A stretch of DNA of 64,000 nucleotides from Nocardioides bizhenqiangii (GCF_034661235.1 NZ_CP141059.1:3781501-3845500), one strand, 5' to 3'. Positions 35,364-46,911 are shown, numbered from the stretch's first letter. The notes: generated by a model not told the origin, from the letters alone. Made by a program: numbers and translations.

Positions 35364-36191
35364 ATGTTCCTCAGGATCCGCACCCGGTTGCCCGAGACCC
35401 CCGGGGCTCTGGCCACGCTGGCCGGGTGCCTGGGCGACGCGGAGGTCAACATCCTCGCCCTGCAGATCTACCCCGACCTCGGGACCGTCACCGATGACCT
35501 GGTGGTCGAGGTGCCTGACACCGTGTCGCCGGGCCTACTGCTCGAGCTGGCCGAGTCGGCGGGCTGCACCGAGGTCACCGTCGCGGTCTGCTCCGAGCAG
35601 GAGCTTCAGGACCAGCCCACTCGGTGGCTGTCGGCGGTGCGCCGGCTCATCGATGACCCGGCCCGCATCCACGCGGAGCTCACAGGACTGCTCGGTCCGA
35701 GGGTGAACCTCTCACCGACCGAGCAGGTGCGAGCCGCCGCGCTGACCGACATTGCCGCCGCGCTGGGCCCGCCCGCGACTCCGACGCCCGACCCTGACGC
35801 CGTGGTCGCCTACGACCAGACCACAACCGGGGTGAGGGCCAGGGTCGGCACCGGAGTGATCGGCTCCGCGGAGTTCACCCATGTGTTCCCCGCCCGCCCC
35901 GCCGAAGGCACCCTCGAGGTGGCCCCGGCCTGGCGGCGGATGGGCATCGGCAGCAACCTGCTGCGTCGGCTGTGCGCACTCGCCGCGGAGGCGGGGGCCG
36001 AGGAGCTCGTCCTGGTCGCGCCGGCGGACCAGCGCGGTGCCGCGGCGCTGCTTGCCGCCGCCGGGATGCGCGGCCGGATCCGGCTCACATCGAATGGCCT
36101 GCGGGTCCACCTGACGCTGCCCTCATCAGACGGGTCAGCAGGTCCGGGTGATGCTGGGCGCTCGACACCCTTCGGTAGGGAGACCGCGTAG
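35364..36191 (+). CDS. ACT-domain protein fused to a GNAT acetyltransferase-like domain
   Basis: A 275-residue protein. Residues 1 to about 75 form an ACT domain ([26 protein letters not shown]). The C-terminal half (about 145-245) has a GNAT acetyl-CoA loop, [20 protein letters not shown], followed by the expected helix and [13 protein letters not shown] domains bind amino acids, so an amino-acid-regulated N-acetyltransferase is a fair guess. No clear ribosome site is seen before the ATG. It ends 41 bases before the GlnR-type box of the urease operon; whether it is nitrogen-linked is unknown. Confidence 0.8.
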   Translation: MFLRIRTRLPETPGALATLAGCLGDAEVNILALQIYPDLGTVTDDLVVEVPDTVSPGLLLELAESAGCTEVTVAVCSEQELQDQPTRWLSAVRRLIDDPARIHAELTGLLGPRVNLSPTEQVRAAALTDIAAALGPPATPTPDPDAVVAYDQTTTGVRARVGTGVIGSAEFTHVFPARPAEGTLEVAPAWRRMGIGSNLLRRLCALAAEAGAEELVLVAPADQRGAAALLAAAGMRGRIRLTSNGLRVHLTLPSSDGSAGPGDAGRSTPFGRETA

Positions 36192-36232
36192 CTGTCGTTG
36201 CAGCGGCACGGTCATCGTGGGAGCGCTACTGC

Positions 36233-36264
36233 GTTACGTTCTTGAAACACCCGGCACCTAGCGT
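36233..36264 (+). promoter_or_regulatory. GlnR-type box and -10 element of the urease operon
   Basis: GTTAC (36233-36237), six bases, then GAAAC (36244-36248) matches the actinobacterial GlnR half-site pair GTnAC-n6-GnAAC exactly. A TAGCGT hexamer (36259-36264) lies 7 bases before the GTG of ureAB. The box sits just upstream of where a -35 would be, as expected for an activator. GlnR control of urease is known in streptomycetes. Confidence 0.75.
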
Positions 36265-36271
36265 TGCCCGG

Positions 36272-36893
36272 GTGCATCTGACGCCGTCCGACCAGGAGAA
36301 GCTACTGCTGGCCGTGGCAGGGATGGTGGCCCGCGACCGACGGGCGAGGGGGGTGCGACTCAACCATCCCGAGACGGTCGCACTGTTGTCCACCTGGGTG
36401 ATCGAACGTGCCCGCGAGGGCGCGTCGGTGGCCGAGTTGATGGAGAGCGGCCGCGAGGTGCTCGGTCCGGACGACGTCATGGACGGCGTTGCCGAAATGC
36501 TCCACGACGTGCAGGTAGAGGCGACCTTTCCCGACGGTCGCAAGCTGGTCACTATCCACGACCCGATCGGTCGTGGGACCGACGGCTCGGGCCCCGGGGC
36601 CGTCCGGGTCGGCGAAGGAATGATCGAGCTGAACGGTGACCGGGGCGCTGACGAACGGCTCCGCCTGATCGTGCTCAACACCGGCGATCGACCGATCCAG
36701 ATCGGCTCTCACCTGCACCTGCCGGACGCCAATGGGGCGCTGGACTTCGACCGAGCGGCGGCGTCCGGCTTTCGGCTGGACATCCCGTCGGGCACCTCAG
36801 AGCGATTCGAGCCGGGCGCCTCGCGTGAAGTGACGGCGGTGGCACTTCGCGGCCGACGCCGAGTCCCAGGCATCCAGCGCGGGAAGGACCTCG

Positions 36894-36901
<8 letters not shown>
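36272..36901 (+). CDS. ureA: Fused urease gamma and beta subunits (UreA-UreB)
   Basis: A 209-residue fusion. Residues 1 to about 100 are the gamma subunit ([68 protein letters not shown]); residues 110 to the end are the beta subunit ([44 protein letters not shown]). With UreC it forms the nickel enzyme that splits urea into ammonia and carbonic acid. The GTG start sits 7 bases after a -10 element, so the mRNA is probably leaderless. Its end overlaps the ureC start by 8 bases. Confidence 0.93.
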
Positions 36902-38597
<1,696 letters not shown>

Positions 38598-38598
38598 C

Positions 38599-39273
38599 AT
38601 GGCGACCCCCGAGCTGGTGCTGATGGCGTTGACGGATGCGCGCCTGCCCACAGGTGGACACACGCAGTCGGCCGGGCTTGAGCCCGCTGTCCATGCGGGT
38701 CTCGCAGCTGACGGCCGGCGCCTGCACGAGGTCGTCGACTACGCGCGGGACCGCTTGCGCACGGTCGTGCGGGTCGACGCTGGCGCGGCGGTGGTCGCCC
38801 GGTTCCTCTCGCGGTCGGGAGGGGACCCGCTGCGCGTCGAGCCGCACTGGGCCGCTCGCACACCCAGTGCCGTGTTGCGGGCGGCGTCGCGGCGTCAGGG
38901 ACGCGGGTGCCTACGGCTCGCGGCCCGAATCTGGCCGGCGGTCCTGGACCACCTGCCAGCGGACGCCGAGATCGCGCGGCCCGTCGTGATGGGCGTCGTA
39001 GCGGCAGTGACAGGGCTGTCTGCGGAGCAGACTGCGCTGATGGTCGGGTACGACGACGCCCAGACGGTCGTCGCCGCCGCGCTCAAGCTGCTCCCTGTCG
39101 ATCCTGTCGAGGCTGCAGGCTGGGGTGTCGCGCTGCACCCACAGATCGCGGAGCTGGCGGCGGATCTCTCTGACCTCATCGAGCCCGAGCGGATCTCGGG
39201 TGCCGGTGCCCCGCTCGTTGACGTGTTCGCCGAGCAACATTCGAGAAGAAGATTGAGGTTGTTCCATGCTTGA
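38599..39273 (+). CDS. ureF: Urease accessory protein UreF
   Basis: A 224-residue helical protein. [24 protein letters not shown] is the UreF opening, and SLTVAAAL-like segments are replaced by [19 protein letters not shown]. UreF gates UreG in the nickel-insertion complex. Conservation is low, as is usual in this family, and gene order supports the call. It starts one base after the ureC stop and overlaps ureG by 8 bases. Confidence 0.88.
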   Translation: MATPELVLMALTDARLPTGGHTQSAGLEPAVHAGLAADGRRLHEVVDYARDRLRTVVRVDAGAAVVARFLSRSGGDPLRVEPHWAARTPSAVLRAASRRQGRGCLRLAARIWPAVLDHLPADAEIARPVVMGVVAAVTGLSAEQTALMVGYDDAQTVVAAALKLLPVDPVEAAGWGVALHPQIAELAADLSDLIEPERISGAGAPLVDVFAEQHSRRRLRLFHA

Positions 39274-39946
39274 CCCGTACCGCTCGTTCCGACTCGGAGT
39301 CGCCGGGCCGGTCGGCACGGGCAAGAGCTCGCTGATCGCGACCGTCTGCCGGGCGCTGGCCGCTGAGATGCAGATGGGTGTGGTCACCAACGACATCTAC
39401 ACCGACGAGGACGCCAAGTTCCTGCGCGCGGAAGGCGTCCTCGCCGCAGATCGGATCGTCGCCGTCGAGACCGGCGCCTGCCCCCACACCGCCATCCGCG
39501 ACGACGTCACGGCCAACCTGATCGCGGTGGAGACGCTGGAAGCAGACCACGCCCCGCTCGACGTGGTGCTCGTGGAGTCGGGAGGCGACAACCTCACCGC
39601 GACGTTCTCGCCAGCGCTGGTCGACGCGCAGATCTTCGTGCTGGATGTCGCTGGCGGCGGCGACGTCGCCCGGAAGGGGGGACCGGGGATCGCCAGAGCA
39701 GACCTGCTGATAGTCAACAAGACCGACCTTGCGCCGTACGTCGGGGTGGACGTCGCCACGATGGTCAGCGACGCCGAAGGCGCTCGGGACGGCAGGCCCG
39801 TGATCGCGCTGTCGCGCACGGATCAGAACTCAGTCGCCGAACTCGCCGGCTGGGTGCGGCAGTCTGTGGAACGACACCGCAGCGGCGAGCATGCCCCCAT
39901 CGACCCCGGACCCATGCCCCCGCATGCCCACCACCACTCGCATTGA
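39266..39946 (+). CDS. ureG: Urease accessory GTPase UreG
   Basis: A 226-residue SIMIBI GTPase. The P-loop is [10 protein letters not shown] (about residues 13-22), followed by [15 protein letters not shown], the nickel-binding [13 protein letters not shown] (Cys-Pro-His) and guanine-binding NKTDLAP. The C-terminal tail PHAHHHSH is histidine-rich; since no ureE is present here, this tail may store or deliver nickel. It overlaps both ureF (8 bases) and ureD (23 bases). Confidence 0.95.
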   Translation: MLDPYRSFRLGVAGPVGTGKSSLIATVCRALAAEMQMGVVTNDIYTDEDAKFLRAEGVLAADRIVAVETGACPHTAIRDDVTANLIAVETLEADHAPLDVVLVESGGDNLTATFSPALVDAQIFVLDVAGGGDVARKGGPGIARADLLIVNKTDLAPYVGVDVATMVSDAEGARDGRPVIALSRTDQNSVAELAGWVRQSVERHRSGEHAPIDPGPMPPHAHHHSH

Positions 39947-40607
39947 GGTGTGCGCGACGCCGGGGAGCGGGTCGCCGCGCGTCGCCATCGCCCACGGAGC
40001 CCTGCTGGCACGCCGATTGCGCGAACACGGCTCGACGGTGCGCCTCGCCTTGGTGGCCGGCCAGGCCCTGCTGCTGGCCGGGGACGAGGTGCGTATCGAG
40101 GTGCTCGTCCAGGGACCCGTGGACGTGGAAATCGTCGAGACCGCCGGCACCGTCGCCTACGAAATGCGCGGCGGTGCCGCCCGGTGGGAGGTTGCTATCG
40201 ACCTTCGTGACGGCGCGACGGTGACCTGGGGCGGTCAGCCGTTCGTGGTGTCGGCCGGCGCGGAGGTCCGCCGCGACACGACGATCGACATTGAGGCCGG
40301 GTGCAGGGCCACGATGCGAGAGACGCTCGTGCTCGGCCGAGCCGGCGAGACGGGCGGCATCTTGCACAACCAAACACGGATCGACCTGGCCGGCACACCA
40401 CTGCTGATCGAGGACCTCGATCTGGCGCCGGAAGCCAGGGTCGGATGGGCGATCCTTCACCACCATCGCTGCCTCGACAGCACCACCACGGCCGGATACC
40501 GGCTTCCCCACGGGCACAACGTCCTGCAGCTGGAGGGATGCGGCTCAGTTCATCGGTGGATCGGCGACGATCTGCACCTCTCCGAGCGACCTGCTTCCGC
40601 TCGATAG
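39924..40607 (+). CDS. ureD: Urease accessory protein UreD (UreH)
   Basis: A 227-residue beta-rich protein. [47 protein letters not shown] and [18 protein letters not shown] fit the UreD scaffold, with LGRAGE as its best conserved piece. UreD binds apo-urease and recruits UreF-UreG. It closes the ureAB-C-F-G-D operon and starts inside ureG. The next gene converges from the other strand 17 bases away. Confidence 0.9.
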   Translation: MPTTTRIEVCATPGSGSPRVAIAHGALLARRLREHGSTVRLALVAGQALLLAGDEVRIEVLVQGPVDVEIVETAGTVAYEMRGGAARWEVAIDLRDGATVTWGGQPFVVSAGAEVRRDTTIDIEAGCRATMRETLVLGRAGETGGILHNQTRIDLAGTPLLIEDLDLAPEARVGWAILHHHRCLDSTTTAGYRLPHGHNVLQLEGCGSVHRWIGDDLHLSERPASAR

Positions 40608-40624
40608 GCGCAGCTACTGAGGCA

Positions 40625-41476
40625 TCAGGGAACCAGCTCGGCTGGCATGACGAAGATATTGAGTCCGGAGGGCGCGCGGTCGCCGAGCTCGGTGAGGTTG
40701 CCGTCGCGGTCGTTCTCGAGCATGCGGTAGTCGTGGCTGGCGAGCAGGTCCAGCAGGGCGGCGCGGTCCTCGACCGTCATGCCCTCGTCGAGCCCCCACT
40801 CGAGCTGCATCAGGGTGATCCGGCGTTCGGACAGGGCGCGGGAGGCGCCATGGAGAACGGCTTCCTCCGCGCCCTCGACATCGATCTTGACCATCACCGT
40901 GCGGTCGCCGATCACGTCGTCGAGGGTGGTGGCCTCGACGGTCTGACCGTCGCTGCCGGCGGGCAGCAGGTGGTTGCGCTCGTTGAGGTCGGTCGTCATG
41001 GTGACGGTGCCGGGCTCGCGATCGAGCGCCTTCGCGACGACCACGGCGTCGGCGCCGTTGGCCCGCAGGTTCTCGCGGACCCGCTCCGCGTTGACCGGGT
41101 CCGGCTCGATCGCGACCACCGACGCGCCGCACTCGAGGGCGTAGATCGTGTAGAGGCCGATGTTCGCCCCGACGTCGATGAAGGTGTCACCGGGCTTGAG
41201 GTGGCGTCGCCAGACGGCCATCTCCGTGTTCGGCGGATTGCGGATGACGGCGTGCAGCGGGTTGAACTCACCGGGCCGCGCGATGACCTTCGAGCTCCGA
41301 CCCATCCGCACGACGGAGGGCCGGCGGAACAGGATCGTGCGGACGACGTACAACGCCGCACGGGCGGCCGCTCGCAGGCGCTCTCCGCGGTGGCTCGGAT
41401 GGAGGGCTGCTGCTGGGACCAGGTACAGGGCCGGTCTGCTCAGGATCGCCCGCTCGATCGACTTTCGGCCACCCAC
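40625..41476 (-). CDS. FkbM-family methyltransferase
   Basis: A 283-residue SAM-dependent methyltransferase. FIDVGANIGLYTIYALECGA is motif I, VVAIEPDPVNAERVRENLRANG motif II, and VMVKIDVEGAEEAVLHGA the FkbM signature. Family members O-methylate sugars or polyketides. The GTG at 41476 is preceded by TACGAT (41483-41488) with a 6-base gap and no ribosome site, so it may be leaderless. Neighbouring surface-glycan genes make a sugar substrate likely. Confidence 0.9.
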   Translation of the reverse strand: MGGRKSIERAILSRPALYLVPAAALHPSHRGERLRAAARAALYVVRTILFRRPSVVRMGRSSKVIARPGEFNPLHAVIRNPPNTEMAVWRRHLKPGDTFIDVGANIGLYTIYALECGASVVAIEPDPVNAERVRENLRANGADAVVVAKALDREPGTVTMTTDLNERNHLLPAGSDGQTVEATTLDDVIGDRTVMVKIDVEGAEEAVLHGASRALSERRITLMQLEWGLDEGMTVEDRAALLDLLASHDYRMLENDRDGNLTELGDRAPSGLNIFVMPAELVP

Positions 41477-41520
41477 CCGCGGATCGTAGCCCAACCCGGG
41501 CGCGCCCACCGGAAGATGTC

Positions 41521-42459
41521 TTACCGCGGCCGGAAGTGGAGGCCGACCTCGGGATCGACGAGGACCTCCTGGGCCGCGGGCAGCCCGTCGACGACCAGCG
41601 GCGCGTCGGTCGGCACGTTGCGCTTGAGGAGGGCGAGCGCGATCGGGCCGAGCTCGTGGTGACGTGCGGACGACCCGACCCTGCCGACGACCCGACCGGC
41701 CGCGTCGGTGACGTCGACGCCCACGGTCGGCAGCCGGTTCTCCGAGCCGTCGAGGTGGAGGAGGGTCAGCCGGCGAGGCGGGCGGCCGAGGTTGTGCACG
41801 CGCGCGACCGTCTCCTGCCCGCGGTAGCAGCCCTTGTCGAGGTGGACGGCCGGACCGATCCAGCCGACCTCGTTGGGGATCGTGCGGTGATCGGTGTCGA
41901 TGCCGAACCGCGGCTCGCCGCGCTCGATCCGGAGCGCCTCGAACGCCCAGAGGCCGGCGGCGGGGCCGGCAACGTCGGCGTACGTCGTGAGCTGGTCGCG
42001 CGGGACCAGGTCGTACTTGCCGGCCGGGCGCCAGGCGACCGCGATCTCGGGCGTGACGTCGACGACCTCGACCTGCATGAGGAACCGCATTCGGCCGAGG
42101 AACTCGACGAGCGCGGCCGCCGCACCCGGCTCGGTGTGGGCGGTGAACGAGGTGCCGTCGTCGACTCCGGCGAACGCGTGCTCGACGTGGCCCTGCGGAC
42201 TGAGGACCAAGGCCTGGGTCCAGCTGCCCGGCTCGAGACCTTCGAAGACCTGGGTGGTCAGCGAGTGGAGCCACGCCAGCCGGTCCGGCCCACTGATCCG
42301 TACGACGTCTCGGTGGGACAGGTCGACGAACCCCTCACCCGCGGCGAGGGCGTGCTGCTCGCCGTACAGCGAGCCGTAGTGCGCGGCGACCGGCGCGTCG
42401 ATCCCGTCACCGGCCACGGCGCCGGGCAGCTCCAGCAGCGGACTCGTCGCGGTGGTCAT
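41521..42459 (-). CDS. ygfZ: YgfZ/GcvT-like folate-binding protein
   Basis: A 312-residue protein of the COG0354 type. The diagnostic motif GCYRGQETVARVHNLG carries the conserved Cys, and DLSHRDVVRISGPDRLAWLHSLTTQ is the N-terminal GcvT-like segment. YgfZ uses tetrahydrofolate to help keep Fe-S enzymes intact. Its ATG overlaps the stop of the Fur-like gene (ATGA), so it is co-translated with the metal regulator. Confidence 0.92.
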   Translation of the reverse strand: MTTATSPLLELPGAVAGDGIDAPVAAHYGSLYGEQHALAAGEGFVDLSHRDVVRISGPDRLAWLHSLTTQVFEGLEPGSWTQALVLSPQGHVEHAFAGVDDGTSFTAHTEPGAAAALVEFLGRMRFLMQVEVVDVTPEIAVAWRPAGKYDLVPRDQLTTYADVAGPAAGLWAFEALRIERGEPRFGIDTDHRTIPNEVGWIGPAVHLDKGCYRGQETVARVHNLGRPPRRLTLLHLDGSENRLPTVGVDVTDAAGRVVGRVGSSARHHELGPIALALLKRNVPTDAPLVVDGLPAAQEVLVDPEVGLHFRPR

Positions 42460-42920
42460 GGTTTCCCTTCACAGTCGTGGCACTGGCCGAACACGGTCAG
42501 ATGCCCCAGGTCTGGGGTGAACGCATGACGGGTACCCAGGGATTCCACGAACGGCGCGGCATCTTCCGCACTCACCGAGACGACCTTGTGGCAACCGCGG
42601 CAGACCAGGTGGAAATGCTCGTGCCCGCGGGTGGAGTGGTACGTCGGCGCGCGGTCGCTCAGGTGGGCATGGCGGACCAGCCCGAGCTCCTCGAGCACCT
42701 CCAGCGTGCGGTAGACGGTGGAGGCGTTGACGGTCGACGCGTGCTGCTGGACGTGGGCGAGCACCTCGTCGGGAGTGGCATGGCCGAGGTCGTCCACGGC
42801 CGCCAGGATCAGCTCGCGTTGCGGGGTGAGGCGGTAGCCCTTCTCACGGAGGGCCTGCCGCCAGTCCTCCGGTTTCGAGGCTTCGCGCTGCACTCGTCGC
42901 ACCTCGACCACCTCAACCAC
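42456..42920 (-). CDS. Fur-family metal-dependent repressor
   Basis: A 154-residue regulator. YRLTPQRELILAAVDDLGHATPDEVLAHV is the winged helix, and STVYRTLEVLEELGLV the recognition part. The metal sites lie in HEHFHLVCRGC and the final CHDC, a four-Cys structural zinc site plus a His-rich sensory site. Fur, Zur and PerR-like functions cannot be told apart here; the fold and its Fe-S and heme-linked neighbours hint at iron. It overlaps the nitrobindin-like gene by 8 bases and YgfZ by 4. Confidence 0.92.
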   Translation of the reverse strand: MVEVVEVRRVQREASKPEDWRQALREKGYRLTPQRELILAAVDDLGHATPDEVLAHVQQHASTVNASTVYRTLEVLEELGLVRHAHLSDRAPTYHSTRGHEHFHLVCRGCHKVVSVSAEDAAPFVESLGTRHAFTPDLGHLTVFGQCHDCEGKP

Positions 42921-43413
42921 CGTGTCGACGGAGTCTCGCCCACAGGTGTGGCTGGAGCGGCTGCCCCATCGCGGCCATGTCGTAGGCGTAGAGGAGGTCG
43001 CCCTCGACGTTGCCGTAGAGGCGCTTGCCGCCGACGTACTCCTTGGCCGACTCGGTGCGGGCCACCGCGTCGGTCACGATCTCGAGCTTCCCGTCGCCCG
43101 CGTCGCCGTGCCAGATCTCGACGAAGCCGGTCATGTGCGCGAGGAGCACCTCGACCTTGCCCTCGGGCCGGGCCCGGATGAAACCGGTCTCCTGCGCCGC
43201 GTCGCGGACCTTGTTGCCCTCGGCGTCGACGATCCACGAGCGCGCGAGGTAGTGGAAGAAGGGACGCCCGTCCTGCTGGAAGATCAGCTCCTGACCGAAC
43301 TGGAACGGATCGATCGTCGGGTAGTCACCGTGACCGTTTCCCTGCCACGTGCCGAGCATCCAGGCGATCGGAGCGCAGTCCGGGTGCAGGTTCTCAGGGA
43401 TCTCGAAGGCCAC
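42913..43413 (-). CDS. Nitrobindin-like heme-binding beta-barrel (FABP/DUF1794) protein
   Basis: A 166-residue protein. GTWQGNGHGDYP is the family's G-x-W-x-G-x-G entry motif, and QPHLWARLRR near the end carries the His that coordinates heme in nitrobindins. Known members isomerise peroxynitrite or bind NO. The GTG start has TAGACT (on the minus strand, 43422-43427) 8 bases upstream and no ribosome site, so it may be leaderless. It leads an operon with the Fur and YgfZ genes. Confidence 0.9.
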   Translation of the reverse strand: MAFEIPENLHPDCAPIAWMLGTWQGNGHGDYPTIDPFQFGQELIFQQDGRPFFHYLARSWIVDAEGNKVRDAAQETGFIRARPEGKVEVLLAHMTGFVEIWHGDAGDGKLEIVTDAVARTESAKEYVGGKRLYGNVEGDLLYAYDMAAMGQPLQPHLWARLRRHGG

Positions 43414-43464
43414 GATCAGCCAGTCTAGGAGAGGCCCCGTCCAGACGAGTCTAGGCTGACGACC

Positions 43465-43824
43465 GTGGCGCGCGAGCTGGTGGTCAAGGTGACGTGTGGG
43501 ACCGACGCACCCGAACGCGCCAACCAGGGGTTCACGGTCGCGGCGACCGCGGCCGCGTCCGGCGCGGCGGTCTCACTGTGGCTCACCGGTGAGGGCGCCT
43601 GGCTCGCGGTCCCCGGCCGAGCCGCGGAGCTGGTGCTGCCGCTAGCGACGCCGCTCCCCGACCTGCTGGCCAGCATCCTCGAGCTCGGCAGCGTCACCGT
43701 CTGCTCCCAGTGCGCCGCGCGCCGCGAGATCGGGGAGGCCGACCTGCTGTCGGGCGTGCGCATCGCTGGTGCGCCGGTCTTCGTCGAAGAGGCCCTCCGC
43801 GAGGGTGCGCAGGCCCTCGTCTAC
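43465..43824 (+). CDS. DsrE/DsrF-like sulfur-relay family protein
   Basis: A 120-residue protein ending at the TGA 43825-43827. The fold pattern fits DsrE/YchN: VVKVTCGTDAPERANQGFTVA, then AVSLWLTGEGAWL, then VTVCSQCAARREI with a CxxC pair, and a final IAGAPVFVEEAL. Whether it transfers sulfur is not shown. TAGGCT (43452-43457) lies 7 bases before the GTG with no ribosome site, so the mRNA is probably leaderless. It diverges from the nitrobindin operon. Confidence 0.8.
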
Positions 43825-43853
43825 TGACACCACCCGGACCGTAGGATTCTTGC

Positions 43854-44762
43854 GTGAGAGGGTCGCTCGTCGCCGCCGCCAGGCAGCGTTTCGCCCTCCC
43901 GGTGGTTGCTGTCGCCGTGGCAGCCGGGCTCACCGCCTGCGACGACGAGCCGTCGCGGCCGAGCCCCGTCGCCCACGTCCTCGGCGAGGGCGACCAGTAC
44001 GTCGCGCTGGGAGACTCCTACACCGCGGCGGTCAACACCGGGCCCGTGGCGACCACCAACGGCTGCGCCAACTCGACGGTCAACTACCCGCACCGGATCG
44101 CCGACGCGACCGGGATGGACCTCGTCGACAACAGCTGCGGCGGCGCGACGACCGACGCGCTGACCCTCCCGCAGCCTCTGGGGCCGGACCGCGAGCATCC
44201 CCCTCAGCTCGACGACGTCGACGAGGACACCGATCTGGTGACGATCCGGCTCGGGGCGAACGACGACGACATGTACCTGCGGATCATCCAGTGCGCTCAA
44301 TTCTTCGGCGCGGAAGCCTCGGGCACCCCCTGCGCGGACGCCGACGCTGCGAAGGGCGAGGACGCCCTGCCGCTTGCCCTCGCCGACCTGGAGGACAGCC
44401 TGGTCGACGGGCTCGAGGAGATCGAGGCGCGCGGGCCGAACGCACGCATCATCGTGATCGGCTACCCGCACGTCATCCCGGAGGAGGGCACCTGCGAGCT
44501 GCTGCCATTGCCCGCAGATGACTACGCCTATGCGCGTCGGATCATCGACGGCCTCAACACGGCCCTCGAGTCGGCCGCGGACGAAGCCGGGGTCACCTTC
44601 ATCGACATGTACGCGGTGAGCGAGGGCCACGACATCTGCGGCGCCGAGCCGTGGGTCGCGGGAGCGGCGATCGCCCCGCCGGGCGCGACCGCGTGGCACC
44701 CGTACGCCGCCGAGAGCCAAGCGGTCGCCGAGCTGGTCCTGGACGAGCTCGAGGAGGAGTAG
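43854..44762 (+). CDS. Lipoprotein SGNH/GDSL hydrolase, copy 1
   Basis: A 302-residue protein with a lipoprotein signal (PVVAVAVAAGLTACDD, lipobox LTAC). The SGNH blocks are YVALGDSYTA (Ser), NSCGGATT, TIRLGANDDD (Asn) and AWHPYAAES (His near residue 283), plus GHDICGAEPWVAG. It is expected to be an outer-surface esterase or lipase of the Streptomyces lipase / SEST type with disulfides. TAGGAT (43842-43847) lies 6 bases before the GTG, so it may be leaderless. A paralogue lies at 60149. Confidence 0.9.
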   Translation: MRGSLVAAARQRFALPVVAVAVAAGLTACDDEPSRPSPVAHVLGEGDQYVALGDSYTAAVNTGPVATTNGCANSTVNYPHRIADATGMDLVDNSCGGATTDALTLPQPLGPDREHPPQLDDVDEDTDLVTIRLGANDDDMYLRIIQCAQFFGAEASGTPCADADAAKGEDALPLALADLEDSLVDGLEEIEARGPNARIIVIGYPHVIPEEGTCELLPLPADDYAYARRIIDGLNTALESAADEAGVTFIDMYAVSEGHDICGAEPWVAGAAIAPPGATAWHPYAAESQAVAELVLDELEEE

Positions 44763-44774
44763 CGGGGCGACTGC

Positions 44775-45959
44775 TCAGCGCGAGACGCCGACCAGGATCT
44801 CCTCGAACTTGGACGCGCAGAGCGTCAGCTGGAACTCGCGCTCGGCGAGCTCGCGAGCGCGACGGCCGAGCTTGTCCCACATGTCGTTGTCGTCGAGCAG
44901 CTCGGTCACCCAGTCGGCGGCGGCCGGGATCGACGTCCGGTCCGGCGCCAGCACGCAGCCCCCAGCGGCGTCGATGAGGTGCGCGGCCAGGTTCTCGTCG
45001 GGCATCAGGCCGAGGATCGGACGGGCGGCGCAGAGGTAGGACAGTGTCTTGGACGGCACCGAGAACGCGCCGGCCGACTTGTCGAGCACCACGAGCAGGG
45101 CGTCGGCCGACCCGAGGACCTCGGACAGGCGCTCGTAGGGCTGGAACGGCAGGAGCGTGATCGGGACGTCGAGCTTGCTCGCCTCGTCCGCGAGCTCGTC
45201 GACGGCGCTGCCCTCGGTGATCACGGTCAGGTGCGCCGGCGTACCGCGGTCACGCACCGCACGCGTCAGCTGCACGAGCAACCGCGGATTGTGCTTGAGC
45301 CCCAGGGTGCCGGAGTAGACGAGGTTGGGTACGTCGACGAGATCGTGCTCGTGGGCCCACGCGTTGTCGCGCGGGGTCGGCACCAGCTCGTCGAGCGGGG
45401 CCCAGTTGGGGATCACCGTGGTCTTGTCGGCCGTGCCCCACTCGCGGTGCACGTCCATGAACGACTCGGCGATCACGACGATCGCGTCGGCGCGACGGTT
45501 GCACCACCGCTCCGCCCAGCTGGCGACGTGAGCGAAGACCAGGAACGCGTGGCTGAGCTTCGTGCCGGCGAAGGAGCGCATCGCGATGCCCTGGACGTCC
45601 TGCTGCCAGGACACCCACGGCGTGCGCGTGACGAACAGGAACAGGGTGACGACGACCATCATCGGCACCGGCACGTTGCCGAAGAGGACGACGTCCGGCT
45701 TCCGGCGGCGGATCTGACGCGCCAGCTGACCGCCGTAACGCATCTCCTGGACGAGGCGCCGCGCGAAGCTGAGCTTCTCGACCACCTCACCCCGGCCGAT
45801 CGACTCGAACCGCAGGTGGTCGTGGCCACCGAGGTTGCCCTTGCCCGAGACGTGGGCCTCGCACCAGGAGTGGGTCACGTCGTGGCCGCGACGGGCCAGC
45901 TCGGCGCTCAGCTCGACTTGAAAGGGATGACCGCTGTAGTCATGAACGAGGACGTGCAT
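44775..45959 (-). CDS. GT4 glycosyltransferase (WbuB/WcaI-like)
   Basis: A 394-residue glycosyltransferase. VLVHDYSGHPFQVELSAELARRGHDVTH opens the acceptor domain; VIPNWAPLDELVP, NLVYSGTLGLKHNP and AFSVPSKTLSYLCAARPIL mark the donor domain. The hydrophobic stretch MMVVVTLFLFVTRTPWVSW suggests membrane contact. The closest resemblance is to WbuB-type fucosaminyl and related EPS transferases. It faces the SGNH lipoprotein gene end to end and lies near the rhamnose genes. Confidence 0.9.
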   Translation of the reverse strand: MHVLVHDYSGHPFQVELSAELARRGHDVTHSWCEAHVSGKGNLGGHDHLRFESIGRGEVVEKLSFARRLVQEMRYGGQLARQIRRRKPDVVLFGNVPVPMMVVVTLFLFVTRTPWVSWQQDVQGIAMRSFAGTKLSHAFLVFAHVASWAERWCNRRADAIVVIAESFMDVHREWGTADKTTVIPNWAPLDELVPTPRDNAWAHEHDLVDVPNLVYSGTLGLKHNPRLLVQLTRAVRDRGTPAHLTVITEGSAVDELADEASKLDVPITLLPFQPYERLSEVLGSADALLVVLDKSAGAFSVPSKTLSYLCAARPILGLMPDENLAAHLIDAAGGCVLAPDRTSIPAAADWVTELLDDNDMWDKLGRRARELAEREFQLTLCASKFEEILVGVSR

Positions 45960-46062
45960 TGAGGTGGTACCGCTTCCTCTGAATCGTTCGAACAGGTCCC
46001 CGAGACTTCCCCCGGTCCTGTCCAACGAGCGGCACTGCGTCAGGTCACACGTCCCGGTCGAC

Positions 46063-46911
46063 CTATTTCATTCGGAGAAGAGTCCGGGCCTCCGCGGTGG
46101 TCATCGGCCGGCGTTGTGCCAGGTCGCCGAGCGCGACGGCGCGCTCGACCAGCTGCCGGTTGTTCACGACCTGTTCGCCCTTGCGGATGGTGAGCACGTC
46201 CTCCATGCCCACCCGGAGGTGGCCGCCCTTGCTGAGCGAGGCGAGCGCGACCGGCAGCGTCGTCCGGCCGATCCCGGTCGCGGACCAGCTGGTGACCTGG
46301 CCCGGGAGAGTGGCCACGGCGGCGACCAGCGCGTCAGCGGTGCCGGGCATCCCACCGGGCACCCCCATCACCAGGTCGCAGTGGACTGCGCCGCCGTGGG
46401 GCAGTCCGTAGCGGTCGAGGAGCCGGTGGAGGGCCGCGACGTGACCGAGGTCGAAGAGCTCGAACTCCGGCACCACCTGGCGCTCCTGGCTGAGCTGGTA
46501 GAGGTCGCAGACGAACGGCCACGGGTTGCTGAAGACGTCGTCGCCGAAGTTCGTCGTACCCATGGTGAGGCTGCAGGAGTCCGGCGCTGCGTCCAGGACC
46601 TTGAGCCGGTCCTCGAGCGGGTCGTGGACGGAGCCGCCGGTGGACAGCTGCACGACCAGGTCGGTGCTCTCGCGCAGCGCCGCGACGGTGTCGGTGAGCC
46701 GGGCCAGGTCGAGGGTCGGCCGGTGCTCGTCGTCGCGGATGTGCACGTGGATCATGGCGGCGCCGGCCGCCTCGCAGTCCTGCGCGGTCTGCACCAGCTC
46801 CTCGAGGGTGGTCGGGAGCTGCGGGAAGTCCGCCTTCGCGGTCTCCGCCCCGGTGGGGGCGACGGTGATCAGCAATGCTTGCGGGTCGACGGCGCTGCTC
46901 CTCTGTTCCAT
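46063..46911 (-). CDS. BKACE (beta-keto acid cleavage) family enzyme
   Basis: A 282-residue TIM-barrel enzyme of the Kce/DUF849 group. [14 protein letters not shown] opens the barrel, [12 protein letters not shown] holds the zinc His pair, and [13 protein letters not shown] and [12 protein letters not shown] complete the site. BKACE enzymes use acetyl-CoA to cleave beta-keto acids such as 3-keto-5-aminohexanoate; the substrate cannot be told. It diverges from dtd. Confidence 0.9.
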   Translation of the reverse strand: MEQRSSAVDPQALLITVAPTGAETAKADFPQLPTTLEELVQTAQDCEAAGAAMIHVHIRDDEHRPTLDLARLTDTVAALRESTDLVVQLSTGGSVHDPLEDRLKVLDAAPDSCSLTMGTTNFGDDVFSNPWPFVCDLYQLSQERQVVPEFELFDLGHVAALHRLLDRYGLPHGGAVHCDLVMGVPGGMPGTADALVAAVATLPGQVTSWSATGIGRTTLPVALASLSKGGHLRVGMEDVLTIRKGEQVVNNRQLVERAVALGDLAQRRPMTTAEARTLLRMK

